Positions 46,163 through 54,713 of a stretch of 64,000 nt of DNA are shown here, piece after piece. Where the stretch lies: NCBI GenBank assembly GCA_028285265.1, contig JANQPX010000039.1, positions 62,001 to 126,000 of the forward strand, read 5' to 3'. Within the stretch, counting starts at the first letter, position 1. Every line of letters starts with the position of its first letter. This DNA is from Geminicoccaceae bacterium (GTDB lineage: Bacteria; Pseudomonadota; Alphaproteobacteria; Geminicoccales; Geminicoccaceae). The notes beneath the pieces were generated by a model. The model made no database searches and was not told the origin of the DNA. It worked only from the letters and a program-made list of their open reading frames with translations. The translations under genes were made by a program, and so were the position numbers.

Positions 46163-46978
46163 ATGGCCAAACCCGATGGAATGATGATGGACAATGCCTT
46201 TGGAGCCCTGCTGAAATCCTGGCGTGATCAGCGGCATATGAGCCAGCTCGATCTCGGGCTGACCGCCAATGTCTCGGCGCGGCATATCTCGTTTCTCGAA
46301 ACCGGGCGCTCGAAGCCGAGCCGGTCGATGGTCCTCATGCTCGGCGATGTCCTGGACGTACCCCGTGCGTCGCGCAATGCGCTCTTGAATGCCGCGGGCT
46401 TTGCGCCCGCCTACGAAAGCCGCGATTGGCGCGCGGACGATATGGCCTCGGTGCGTGATGCCGTCGACTGGACGATGCAGCGCCATGACCCCTACCCCGC
46501 CTTCGTCATCGATCGCCATTGGGTGCTGATCAAGGCCAACCGATCGGCCAGCGCCTTGCTTGGCGGGCTCGACATTGTCGAAGGCCGTAGTCTTCTCGAT
46601 TTCATGACCAATGCCGACATCACCAAGGCACTTTTTGAGAACTGGCATGAGGTGATGCATCACATGCTTGCGCGACTGCGCACCGAAAGCTTGCATCTCG
46701 GCGGCGATGCCATTCTCGACGCGGCCGCCGAGAAACTCACCCTGGCGCTCGGGGGCCAGATATCGGCACCAACCGGCACACTCGCCGCCGTGATACCAGC
46801 GCGGTATCGCGCCGGCGACATAACACTATCACTCTTCTCGACCATCGCGCAGTTCGGCACGGCTGAGGATATCGCACTCGCCGACTTGAAGATCGAAATG
46901 CTGTTTCCGGCCGATCAAGCGACGCGTGACCGACTGCGGGCCATGTTCGGTGACGACGATGAGCGAACGCCGAGCTAA
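46163..46978 (+). CDS. XRE-family regulator with MmyB-type ligand-binding domain
   Basis: 271 residues from the ATG at 46163; a GTG at 46130 or the ATG cluster at 46181-46187 are alternatives. N-terminal helix-turn-helix (LLKSWRDQRHMSQLDLGLTA, HISFLETGRSKPSRSMVLML), then an MmyB-like domain (DPYPAFVIDRHWVLIKANRS) that in relatives binds a small hydrophobic ligand. Divergent from the 4-TM membrane protein gene, which may be its target. Confidence 0.9.
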   Translation: MAKPDGMMMDNAFGALLKSWRDQRHMSQLDLGLTANVSARHISFLETGRSKPSRSMVLMLGDVLDVPRASRNALLNAAGFAPAYESRDWRADDMASVRDAVDWTMQRHDPYPAFVIDRHWVLIKANRSASALLGGLDIVEGRSLLDFMTNADITKALFENWHEVMHHMLARLRTESLHLGGDAILDAAAEKLTLALGGQISAPTGTLAAVIPARYRAGDITLSLFSTIAQFGTAEDIALADLKIEMLFPADQATRDRLRAMFGDDDERTPS

Positions 46979-47047
46979 TCTCGGGATCACATCGGCACAA
47001 GGTCCAGTCGTCGACCTTCTCGGCGAGACCTTAGGCGAGCGAGACCG

Positions 47048-48346
47048 TCAACTCGTCTCTTTTGCGTTCAGCAAGAGCCGGGTGGCTTCCCGCTCACTTG
47101 CCGGCTTTGCGTAGAGATACCCCTGGCCAAGCGTGCAGCCGAGTTCGCGCAAAAGATTGGCCTGCGCTTCTTCCTCGATGCCCTCGGCGACAATTTCCAT
47201 GTTGAGGCGATGGGCCATGTGAATGATCGAACTCACGATCGCAAAGGTCTCCCCGTCTTGTTCCAAGCCCTTGGTGAAACTGCGATCGATCTTCAGGGTG
47301 TCGATGGGAAACTTGTGCAGATAGCTGAGGCTGGAATAGCCCGTGCCGAAATCGTCGATCGCGATGCTGAGACCCATATCCTTGAATTGCTGCAGGGCGG
47401 TCGCAGCGACTTCGGGCTGATGCATTAACAGGCTCTCGGTGATCTCTAACTTGATCAGGGACGGGTCCGCCCCCGACACCGACAAGACATCGCGAATTTT
47501 GTCGACGCAGCCCTTATCGGCGAGATCGCGAACCGACAGATTGACGCTCATGAACAGGCGATCTTCTACCGTGCGAAACGCCGCCGCCTCACGCATGCGA
47601 AGAATGGTTTCGCAGGCTTTTTCGAACACCCAATAGCCGATCGGGACGATCAAACCGCTGCTCTCTGCCGTTGGGATAAAGACATCCGGCGGCACCAATC
47701 CACGATCCCGGTGGTTCCAGCGGATCAGCGCCTCGAAACCCACCGGCCGACTATGCGCCAGATCCACGATGGGTTGATAATTCAAGGTGAACTCATCCAG
47801 ACGGAGCGCTTGTCGAAGCTCTTCTTCAAGCTTGATCTCGCGCACCGCTTCATCATGAACCTGCGGACCAAGCTCCTTGTCGAGGGTGTCGCGACCGTCA
47901 GAAAGATGCAGCTCCTCATGGTCCATGACCTGAAGTCGCAGGAGGGTCGACCGAAAGCGTTGCAGGATGACCCGGAGGCACATCCGAAGAACCGGATCCG
48001 TCTGTTCAATGCGATGGGACAGCTGCTCACGCGTGATCATCAGGAGCTGACAAGGCCGAACCGCCGTGACCGTCGCTGACCGAGGCTGGTCGTCGATGAT
48101 CGCCATCTCGCCAAACACCTCGCCAGGCCCACGGCTCGCAAGCTTCACCGCTTCGCCGTTGCGCATGACGGAAATCTCGACCTCGCCGCGCTCGATCAAG
48201 AAGGCGCTGTAGCCACGCTCGCCCTCGCTGAAGATGACCGTCCCTTCGTCAACGATCACATGGCTTTGGGTGATGACGCCGCTATCGGACGCAGTGACGC
48301 TCCGTTTCCTCTCTAGGGACTGATCATCGCTTTCTAAAAGCTGCAT
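47048..48346 (-). CDS. Cyclic-nucleotide-binding EAL phosphodiesterase
   Basis: 432 residues. The cNMP-binding domain is at about 35-120, with GEVFGEMAIIDDQPRSATV carrying the phosphate-binding arginine. A short linker leads to an EAL domain at 175-425. All catalytic elements are present: EAL in GFEALIRWNH, LEITES, IDDFGTGYSS, LKIDRSF and VAEGIE, so active c-di-GMP hydrolysis is likely. No membrane segment, so cytosolic. The 'PRSA' form of the phosphate cassette fits cAMP. It lies beside the adhesin/cyclase operon and is divergent from DUF3307. Confidence 0.92.
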   Translation of the reverse strand: MQLLESDDQSLERKRSVTASDSGVITQSHVIVDEGTVIFSEGERGYSAFLIERGEVEISVMRNGEAVKLASRGPGEVFGEMAIIDDQPRSATVTAVRPCQLLMITREQLSHRIEQTDPVLRMCLRVILQRFRSTLLRLQVMDHEELHLSDGRDTLDKELGPQVHDEAVREIKLEEELRQALRLDEFTLNYQPIVDLAHSRPVGFEALIRWNHRDRGLVPPDVFIPTAESSGLIVPIGYWVFEKACETILRMREAAAFRTVEDRLFMSVNLSVRDLADKGCVDKIRDVLSVSGADPSLIKLEITESLLMHQPEVAATALQQFKDMGLSIAIDDFGTGYSSLSYLHKFPIDTLKIDRSFTKGLEQDGETFAIVSSIIHMAHRLNMEIVAEGIEEEAQANLLRELGCTLGQGYLYAKPASEREATRLLLNAKETS

Positions 48347-48549
48347 CACTCGGTCGTCGTCACGGCAATTGAAAAGTCATTCGACATCCAAGCCGAGACG
48401 GTAAGCGAAAATAGTGAAGAAGGTCTTAGTCGTCGGTCCGAAGACGCATCACCCATCAAGAGCCAGATCAGCAATTCATTAAGACATCTTGGTTTAGACT
48501 TGCGATCTTGGTCTCAATCGCTTGATGCTATGGACGAAGCGCGACTGCC

Positions 48550-48939
48550 GTGTCGAATTTTCTAAACGCAACCCTGCCACTGGCTGATCTCTTGAGCCTC
48601 TATTTGTTGTTTCGGCTCAAGCACTTCATGGCGGACTATGTGTTGCAGACCTCATGGATGGCGCGTGGCAAAGAGCAGCCAGACGGATGGCTCACAGCCC
48701 TCTTTGCCCATTCAGGCGTTCATGCGCTCGGCACGGCCGCCATTGCGGCGGCCTTTGCCCCATCCATGATCTTCTTGGGTACGATCGACTTGTTCCTTCA
48801 TGCCAGCATCGATCGTGCCAAGACCTACTGCGGCCGTTATACGCCAAGCCAGCCCGCATTCTGGTGGATTCACGGCGTCGATCAAGAAGCCCATCACCTC
48901 TGCCACTTCGCCTATGTGCTCGCGATCGTGCTTGCCTAG
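48550..48939 (+). CDS. DUF3307 family membrane protein
   Basis: 129 residues from a GTG at 48550. The DUF3307 pattern is clear: LFRLKHFMADYVLQTSWMAR, GKE, then LFAHSGVHALGTAAIAAAF and a C-terminal HHLCHFAYVLAIVL segment. Three or four hydrophobic helices with several conserved histidines. The function is unknown. It is followed after 110 bases by the giant repeat protein gene; no clear promoter is seen between them. Confidence 0.8.
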   Translation: MSNFLNATLPLADLLSLYLLFRLKHFMADYVLQTSWMARGKEQPDGWLTALFAHSGVHALGTAAIAAAFAPSMIFLGTIDLFLHASIDRAKTYCGRYTPSQPAFWWIHGVDQEAHHLCHFAYVLAIVLA

Positions 48940-49049
48940 GCCTTAGCAACCGCGTGCCTTCTCGAAAAATTTGATCTTTAACCAGGAAAATTAAGGGATC
49001 GGTAAGGTCCACCAGCGATGCTGTTCGAAAAGAACGAGAGGAGATCGCC

Positions 49050-52000
49050 TTGACCAACGTTCAAGACCCCGGCGCTTTGTCGACGAGCGGCGATCATGAG
49101 CCGCTGGTGTATCTTGCCGATGGCAATCTGTTGACCCTCCAAGACAGCGTCGACTTGCTGCGGACCTCCTTCGAGCGGATTGGTGACGATCTCGTCTTAG
49201 GTAATGCCGATCGACCGGCCCTGGTGATCCTCGACTACTTCACGCCGGGTAACGCATCAGATCTTGCAACCGACGGCGGCGCGGTGTTGCCGGCTCGGGT
49301 CGTGGCCAAACTCGCCGGCCCCGATCCAGCGCAAGATGCGCCATCGTCGAACCAAACCGTCATTGGCCATGTCGAGACCGTCTCAGGTGAGGTGATCATT
49401 ACCCGCGCTGACGGCAGCCAAGTGGTGGCGACGGTGGGCACACCCGTCTTCGAAGATGACGTCGTCGTCACCGCAGACGGCGGCGCCATCGGGCTTCGGT
49501 TCATCGATGGCATGACGCTCTCGCTTGGAAGCGACGCCCGGATGGTGCTGGATGAATTCGCCTACAATCCAGAGGCCAATGAGGGCGGTGGTATCATCGA
49601 GATCATCCAAGGCGCCTTCTCCTTTGTCAGCGGCGCAGCCGCCCGCATGGGTCTGGATTCGCTGGTGATCGATACACCGACCATGACCATCGGCATTCGT
49701 GGCACCAAGGTCGTCGCCAACGCGTCAGCCGAAGGCGAAACCACCGACGTGGTGCTTCTCCCAGAAGACGACGGCACCATCGGCAAGATCATGATCAAAA
49801 CCGATGCCGGCGAAGAGCTTTTGGAAACCGCCTTCTCCGCCACCAGCGTCACCAGCCGGCTTCTGCCACCAGCACCACAAACGGAAGTGACGCCGGACTG
49901 GGTGTACGCCTATTTCAGTGATCCGATTGCCGCCCTGCCAAACCCTACCATCGACGACGATGGGCCGACCATCAATCGTCCGGACGTCGGCCTCGGCCTA
50001 GACATCGAGACAACGATCAACACGCGCCCGCGCGGCACCATCGAGCGGATCGACGACCAGCCATCAAACCAGCGCATTGCCGATAACGAGCGCGGCACGG
50101 AACCGGTCGAGCCATCACCGTCTCCCACCACCAGTGCCAGTGATGAAACACGGAACGACCCGACACCGATAACGGTCCAGGAAGAGCCGACATCAGATGA
50201 GGCCGACCTCACGGACGAGCCGGAGTTTGGTGGCTTTGATGCCGACAAGCTCCTGGTCGAAGACGCCACGCCAGAAAACAACAGCCCGACGGTCATCAGC
50301 CCGATCAACAATACCGGCACGGACGAAGATGCCGTGTTTTCCTACGACATTGCCGGCAGCTTCACCGATGACGACCTGGTCCGCGGTGACAGCCTGACCT
50401 TCAACGCGGCCCAAAGTGATGGCACAGCCTTGCCGGCTTGGCTGACAATCGATCCCACAGGCGGCGTGCTCTCCGGCACGCCCAGCAATGACGACGTCGG
50501 TACCCTCTCGCTCATCGTGACCGCGACCGATGAGGCCGGTGCTTCGGTCAGCACCACGTTCCAGCTCACCGTCGACAACATCAACGACCAACCCGTCGTT
50601 TCGACATCGATTGCCGATGCGACACCAACGGAAGACCTTTTATTCACCTATGATGTGTCCGGGAACTTTGCCGATGATGATACCCTCCACGGTGATAGCC
50701 TGACCTTTGGCGCCACGCTGAGCGATGGTACCGTCTTGCCGGCATGGTTATCGATCGATGCCACGACCGGTATCCTGTCCGGCACTCCCGATACAACAGA
50801 CGTTGGCGTTGCCTACACGATTGCTGTCACGGCGACGGATGCGTCGGGAAGCCACGTCACCGCCACGTTCCAGGTGACGGTTAGTAATACCAATGATGCT
50901 CCGACCGTCTCGACACCGATCAACGATACCAACGCCGCCGAAGACGCTGCGTTTTCCTATGACATTTCCGGCAACTTTGCGGATGATGACATCGCCCATG
51001 GCGATAGCCTGACCTTTAGCGCCGAACAGAACGGCGGGGCGCCCCTGCCCGCATGGCTGGCGATCGACCCATCGACCGGTGTGCTCTCAGGCACCCCTGA
51101 CAATGACGACGTCGGGACGATCACGGTCGCTGTTACCGCAACCGATGATGCCGGTGCTGCGGTGACCAACAACTTCCAGCTCACCGTCGACAATACCAAC
51201 GACATACCCGTTGTCGTGACGACGATCAGCGATACGTCGACAGCGGAAGACGCCGCGTTTTCCTACGACGTCTCCAGCAACTTTACCGACGACGACCTCA
51301 CCCATGGCGATAGCCTGACCTTTAGCGCTGAACAGAACGGCGGGGCGCCCCTTCCTGCATGGCTGGCGATCGACCCATCGACCGGTGTGCTCTCAGGCAC
51401 CCCAGACAATGACGACGTCGGTACGATCACGGTCGCTGTTACCGCAACCGATGATGCCGGTGCCGCGGTGACCAACAACTTCCAGCTCACCGTCGATAAT
51501 ACCAACGACACACCCGTTGTCGTGACGACGATCAGCGATACATCGACAGCGGAAGACGCCGCGTTTTCCTATGACGTCTCCGGCAATTTTACCGACGACG
51601 ACCTCACCCATGGCGATAGCCTGACCTTTAGCGCCACCCAAAGCAATGGTGCGCCGATACCGGCGTGGTTATCGATGGATCCAACGACGGGCGTGCTCTC
51701 CGGCACACCCACCAATGACGACGTCAGCGTCATTACCTTAACCGTGATTGCGACCGATGATGCCGGCGTCTCGACGGCCACTAACTTCCAGCTGACCGTC
51801 GACAATATCAACGACCAACCCGTTGTGGTGACACCGATCGCGGATGCAGCCCCCTCGGAGGATGCGCCGTTCACCTATGATGTGTCCGGCAACTTCAGGG
51901 ATGACGATACGGTTCACGGCGACAGTCTCACCTTTAGTGCCGAACAGAGCGGCGGCACGCCATTGCCGGGATGGCTGTCGATCGATCCGACGACGGGTAT

Positions 52001-54713
52001 TCTCTCAGGTACTCCCGACTCCACCCAAGTCGGCATTCCCTATACCATCGAGGTCACGGCAACAGATGCGTCGGGAGCCAACATCACCTCGACGTTCCAA
52101 CTGACGGTCAACAATGTAAACGACGCGCCTGTTCTCGATGTCACCGCCACCCCAACGATGACGGCGGTGGCGGCGAACGCGACCGATCCTGCCGGCGACA
52201 CTATCGCCAGCCTCATTGCTGATGGCTCAATCACCGACGCCGATGGCAGTGCTGTCGAAGCGATCGCATTGACAGGCGTGGACGATACGAGCGGCACCTG
52301 GCAATTTTCGATCAATGATGGCTCAAGCTGGACCGATGTCGGCGCCGTCGCGGACGATTCAGCCATTCTGTTGGACGGAACGGCGATGCTCCGCTTCATT
52401 CCCGATCAAGGCTTCGGCGGCAGCGCAACCTTCACCTTTCGCGCTTGGGACCAAACCACCGGGAGCAACGGCCAAACCGGTGTCGATGCGTCCAATAATG
52501 GCGGGACGACCGCGTTCAGCGCTGACAACGATACCGGCTCCGTGTCCGTGCAGGGCACGACACCGGATCTAAGCTCGGGTTCCGAATTCAAGGTCAACAC
52601 CACAACAGCCGGCGAGCAAACAACCCCGTCAATCGCCGCCCTTAGCGATGGCGGCTTCGTCGTGACCTGGCAATCCAGAGACCAAGACGGTGATAATTGG
52701 GGCATTTATGGACAGCGCTTCGACAACGCCGGTACGGCGACGGGATCGGAATTCCTGATCAACAGTACGACCGCCGATGCCCAAGAGAATCCTTCGGTTG
52801 CGGGCCTCGAAGGCGGCGGCTTTGTTGTCGTATGGAATTCCCACAATCAGGACGGCGACAATGACGGCATCTATGGTCAACGCTTTGACAGCAGCGGGAG
52901 CGCGGTCGGCGGCGAATTCCTGGTCAACACGTATACAACCCAACGCCAAGAGATGCCGTCAATCACAGCCCTGAATGACGGCGGCTTTGTCGTCACCTGG
53001 GAATCCAGAGACCAAGACGGCGACGGGGACGGCATCTTTGGACAGCGTTACGACAGCGCTGGCTCAACCGTTGGATCTGAGTTTCAAATCAACACCTCGA
53101 CCGATGATCCGCAGGAGGAGCCCTCGATCACAGCCCTCGCCGATGGCGGCTTTGTTGTCGTTTGGGAATCGAACAATCAAGATGGCGACAAAGAGGGCAT
53201 CTACGGACAGCGATACGGTAGTGCTGGGGCCACCGTTGGATCCGAATTTCAGATCAATACCACGACTGCCGACGATCAAGAGCAGCCCGCCGTCGCAGCC
53301 CTTGACGATGGCGGCTTCGTCGTCGTCTGGGAGTCCCGGAATCAGGATGGTGACGTCGAAGGCATTTACGGCCAGCGCTACGACAGCAGCGGGAATGCGA
53401 TCGAGTTTGAATTCCAGATCAATCAAGAAACAACCGATCAACAACGCGAGCCGGCGGTTGCAGCGCTCAAGGACGGCGGCTTCATCGTAACCTGGCATTC
53501 GAAGGATCAGGACGGCGACAATTGGGGCGTCTATGGCCGACGCTACAACGCCGATGGCGATCCACTCGGCGACGAGTTCCAAATCAATACGACAACCACC
53601 GATGAGCAACGAGACGTCACCGTCGCCACCCTGGAGGATGGCGGTGTTGCTGTCGCCTGGCAGTCCAGGGGGCAAGATGGCGACAACTGGGGTGTTTACG
53701 GTCATCGATACGATAACGAGACCGCATCCGTCACCGTCAACCCGCCGGTCGCCGAGGCCGCGAGCACACTGGATTTCAGCGGCACCGACAGCTACGTCGA
53801 TGCTGGCGATCCCGGCCAAAACGCCAATGATCTCGATCCCGGCCGTGGCGACTACACGGTCGAAGCTTGGTTTTACTATGACGGCGCCAATGGCCGGCAA
53901 ACGATCGTCTCCAAGGGCAATGACGATGCGCTCGATGCCGGCTTTAACATTTTCTTGGATGACGACCAGTTGGTCGTCCGGGCCTCCACCGATGGCGGCC
54001 TCGATGGCGCAGCGATGAAGGTCACGCTGAGCGGTTCACCCGGTTGGCACCATGTTGCCATGGTGCTTGATCAAGAGAGTGGATCCGCAGGCAGCAGCAT
54101 ACGCGGCTATCTGGATGGCTCCGATGCTGGGTGGTCCACAGGCCACGGCATCATCTTCACCAGTACCGTGACGACGTCCGACTCGCGCCAGATCACCACC
54201 GATGAACGCTTCTTGATCGGTGCCGCGGACAAGAATGGGACTGCCGAAGACTTTTTCACCGCTGAGATCGCTGATGTCCGGGTCTGGAACACAGCGCGCA
54301 GTCAAGCCGAGATTCAGGCTGATCTTGGCCGCACCCTCAACGGCGACGAACCTCATCTCCTCGCCAATTGGCAGTTGGATGATGGAAGTGGAACGACCGC
54401 GAGCGATGCGACCGGAGCTCATGACGGCACGCTTACCGGCAGCCCCTCTTGGCAGGATGCGCTGAACCTGACCACAGCACTGGACACCGCGCTTGCCGGC
54501 CGTCTCAGCGCGAGCGATCTCGAGGGTGATCAACTCGCCTATAGCGTCCTCACGAACGGCGGCAACGGTACCGCCGCGATTGACGCCGACAACGGAACCT
54601 GGACCTACGACCCCGATGCTGGTTTCAGCGGCGCCGACAGCTTCAGCTACCAAATCACCGATGGCAATGGCGGTGTTGATACCGTGACGATCGCCGTGAC
54701 GGTCACACCTTGA
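49050..54713 (+). CDS. Giant repeat surface protein: FecR, cadherin-like repeats, 7 x 55 repeats, LamG
   Basis: 1887 residues from a TTG at 49050 with a strong GAGAGGAG site six bases upstream. No N-terminal signal peptide, consistent with type I secretion. Order: a FecR-type domain (about 107-225, VSGEVIITRADGS, SLVIDTPTMTIGIRGTKVVA); a proline/acidic linker (300-410); six putative Ig/cadherin-like repeats of 102-103 residues (413-1026); a further cadherin-like module (1027-1175); seven 55-residue QDGD repeats (1178-1562); a LamG/ConA-like domain (1570-1800); and a C-terminal tandem cadherin module (1810-1887). Highly acidic, so Ca2+ binding is likely. No GGXGXDXUX RTX nonapeptides seen. Probable surface or secreted adhesin; substrate of the T1SS genes just downstream. 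Stop overlaps the cyclase start. Confidence 0.9.
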   Translation: MTNVQDPGALSTSGDHEPLVYLADGNLLTLQDSVDLLRTSFERIGDDLVLGNADRPALVILDYFTPGNASDLATDGGAVLPARVVAKLAGPDPAQDAPSSNQTVIGHVETVSGEVIITRADGSQVVATVGTPVFEDDVVVTADGGAIGLRFIDGMTLSLGSDARMVLDEFAYNPEANEGGGIIEIIQGAFSFVSGAAARMGLDSLVIDTPTMTIGIRGTKVVANASAEGETTDVVLLPEDDGTIGKIMIKTDAGEELLETAFSATSVTSRLLPPAPQTEVTPDWVYAYFSDPIAALPNPTIDDDGPTINRPDVGLGLDIETTINTRPRGTIERIDDQPSNQRIADNERGTEPVEPSPSPTTSASDETRNDPTPITVQEEPTSDEADLTDEPEFGGFDADKLLVEDATPENNSPTVISPINNTGTDEDAVFSYDIAGSFTDDDLVRGDSLTFNAAQSDGTALPAWLTIDPTGGVLSGTPSNDDVGTLSLIVTATDEAGASVSTTFQLTVDNINDQPVVSTSIADATPTEDLLFTYDVSGNFADDDTLHGDSLTFGATLSDGTVLPAWLSIDATTGILSGTPDTTDVGVAYTIAVTATDASGSHVTATFQVTVSNTNDAPTVSTPINDTNAAEDAAFSYDISGNFADDDIAHGDSLTFSAEQNGGAPLPAWLAIDPSTGVLSGTPDNDDVGTITVAVTATDDAGAAVTNNFQLTVDNTNDIPVVVTTISDTSTAEDAAFSYDVSSNFTDDDLTHGDSLTFSAEQNGGAPLPAWLAIDPSTGVLSGTPDNDDVGTITVAVTATDDAGAAVTNNFQLTVDNTNDTPVVVTTISDTSTAEDAAFSYDVSGNFTDDDLTHGDSLTFSATQSNGAPIPAWLSMDPTTGVLSGTPTNDDVSVITLTVIATDDAGVSTATNFQLTVDNINDQPVVVTPIADAAPSEDAPFTYDVSGNFRDDDTVHGDSLTFSAEQSGGTPLPGWLSIDPTTGILSGTPDSTQVGIPYTIEVTATDASGANITSTFQLTVNNVNDAPVLDVTATPTMTAVAANATDPAGDTIASLIADGSITDADGSAVEAIALTGVDDTSGTWQFSINDGSSWTDVGAVADDSAILLDGTAMLRFIPDQGFGGSATFTFRAWDQTTGSNGQTGVDASNNGGTTAFSADNDTGSVSVQGTTPDLSSGSEFKVNTTTAGEQTTPSIAALSDGGFVVTWQSRDQDGDNWGIYGQRFDNAGTATGSEFLINSTTADAQENPSVAGLEGGGFVVVWNSHNQDGDNDGIYGQRFDSSGSAVGGEFLVNTYTTQRQEMPSITALNDGGFVVTWESRDQDGDGDGIFGQRYDSAGSTVGSEFQINTSTDDPQEEPSITALADGGFVVVWESNNQDGDKEGIYGQRYGSAGATVGSEFQINTTTADDQEQPAVAALDDGGFVVVWESRNQDGDVEGIYGQRYDSSGNAIEFEFQINQETTDQQREPAVAALKDGGFIVTWHSKDQDGDNWGVYGRRYNADGDPLGDEFQINTTTTDEQRDVTVATLEDGGVAVAWQSRGQDGDNWGVYGHRYDNETASVTVNPPVAEAASTLDFSGTDSYVDAGDPGQNANDLDPGRGDYTVEAWFYYDGANGRQTIVSKGNDDALDAGFNIFLDDDQLVVRASTDGGLDGAAMKVTLSGSPGWHHVAMVLDQESGSAGSSIRGYLDGSDAGWSTGHGIIFTSTVTTSDSRQITTDERFLIGAADKNGTAEDFFTAEIADVRVWNTARSQAEIQADLGRTLNGDEPHLLANWQLDDGSGTTASDATGAHDGTLTGSPSWQDALNLTTALDTALAGRLSASDLEGDQLAYSVLTNGGNGTAAIDADNGTWTYDPDAGFSGADSFSYQITDGNGGVDTVTIAVTVTP
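50286..52127 (+). repeat. Six tandem 102/103-codon Ig/cadherin-like repeats
   Basis: Six in-frame units start at 50286, 50592, 50901, 51207, 51513 and 51819. Each has EDxxFSYDxSGNFxDDD, HGDSLTF, LPAWLxID and GVLSGTP blocks and ends NDx. Units 3 and 4 are almost identical in DNA, so part of the array is recently duplicated. Confidence 0.95.
52581..53735 (+). repeat. Seven tandem 55-codon repeats (QDGD/GQRYD)
   Basis: Seven units of exactly 165 bases. Each has SEFQIN, GGFVVTW, QDGD and GIYGQRYD blocks. The last unit is the most diverged (GGVAVAW). Seven similar four-strand-sized units suggest a seven-bladed beta-propeller. Confidence 0.9.
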
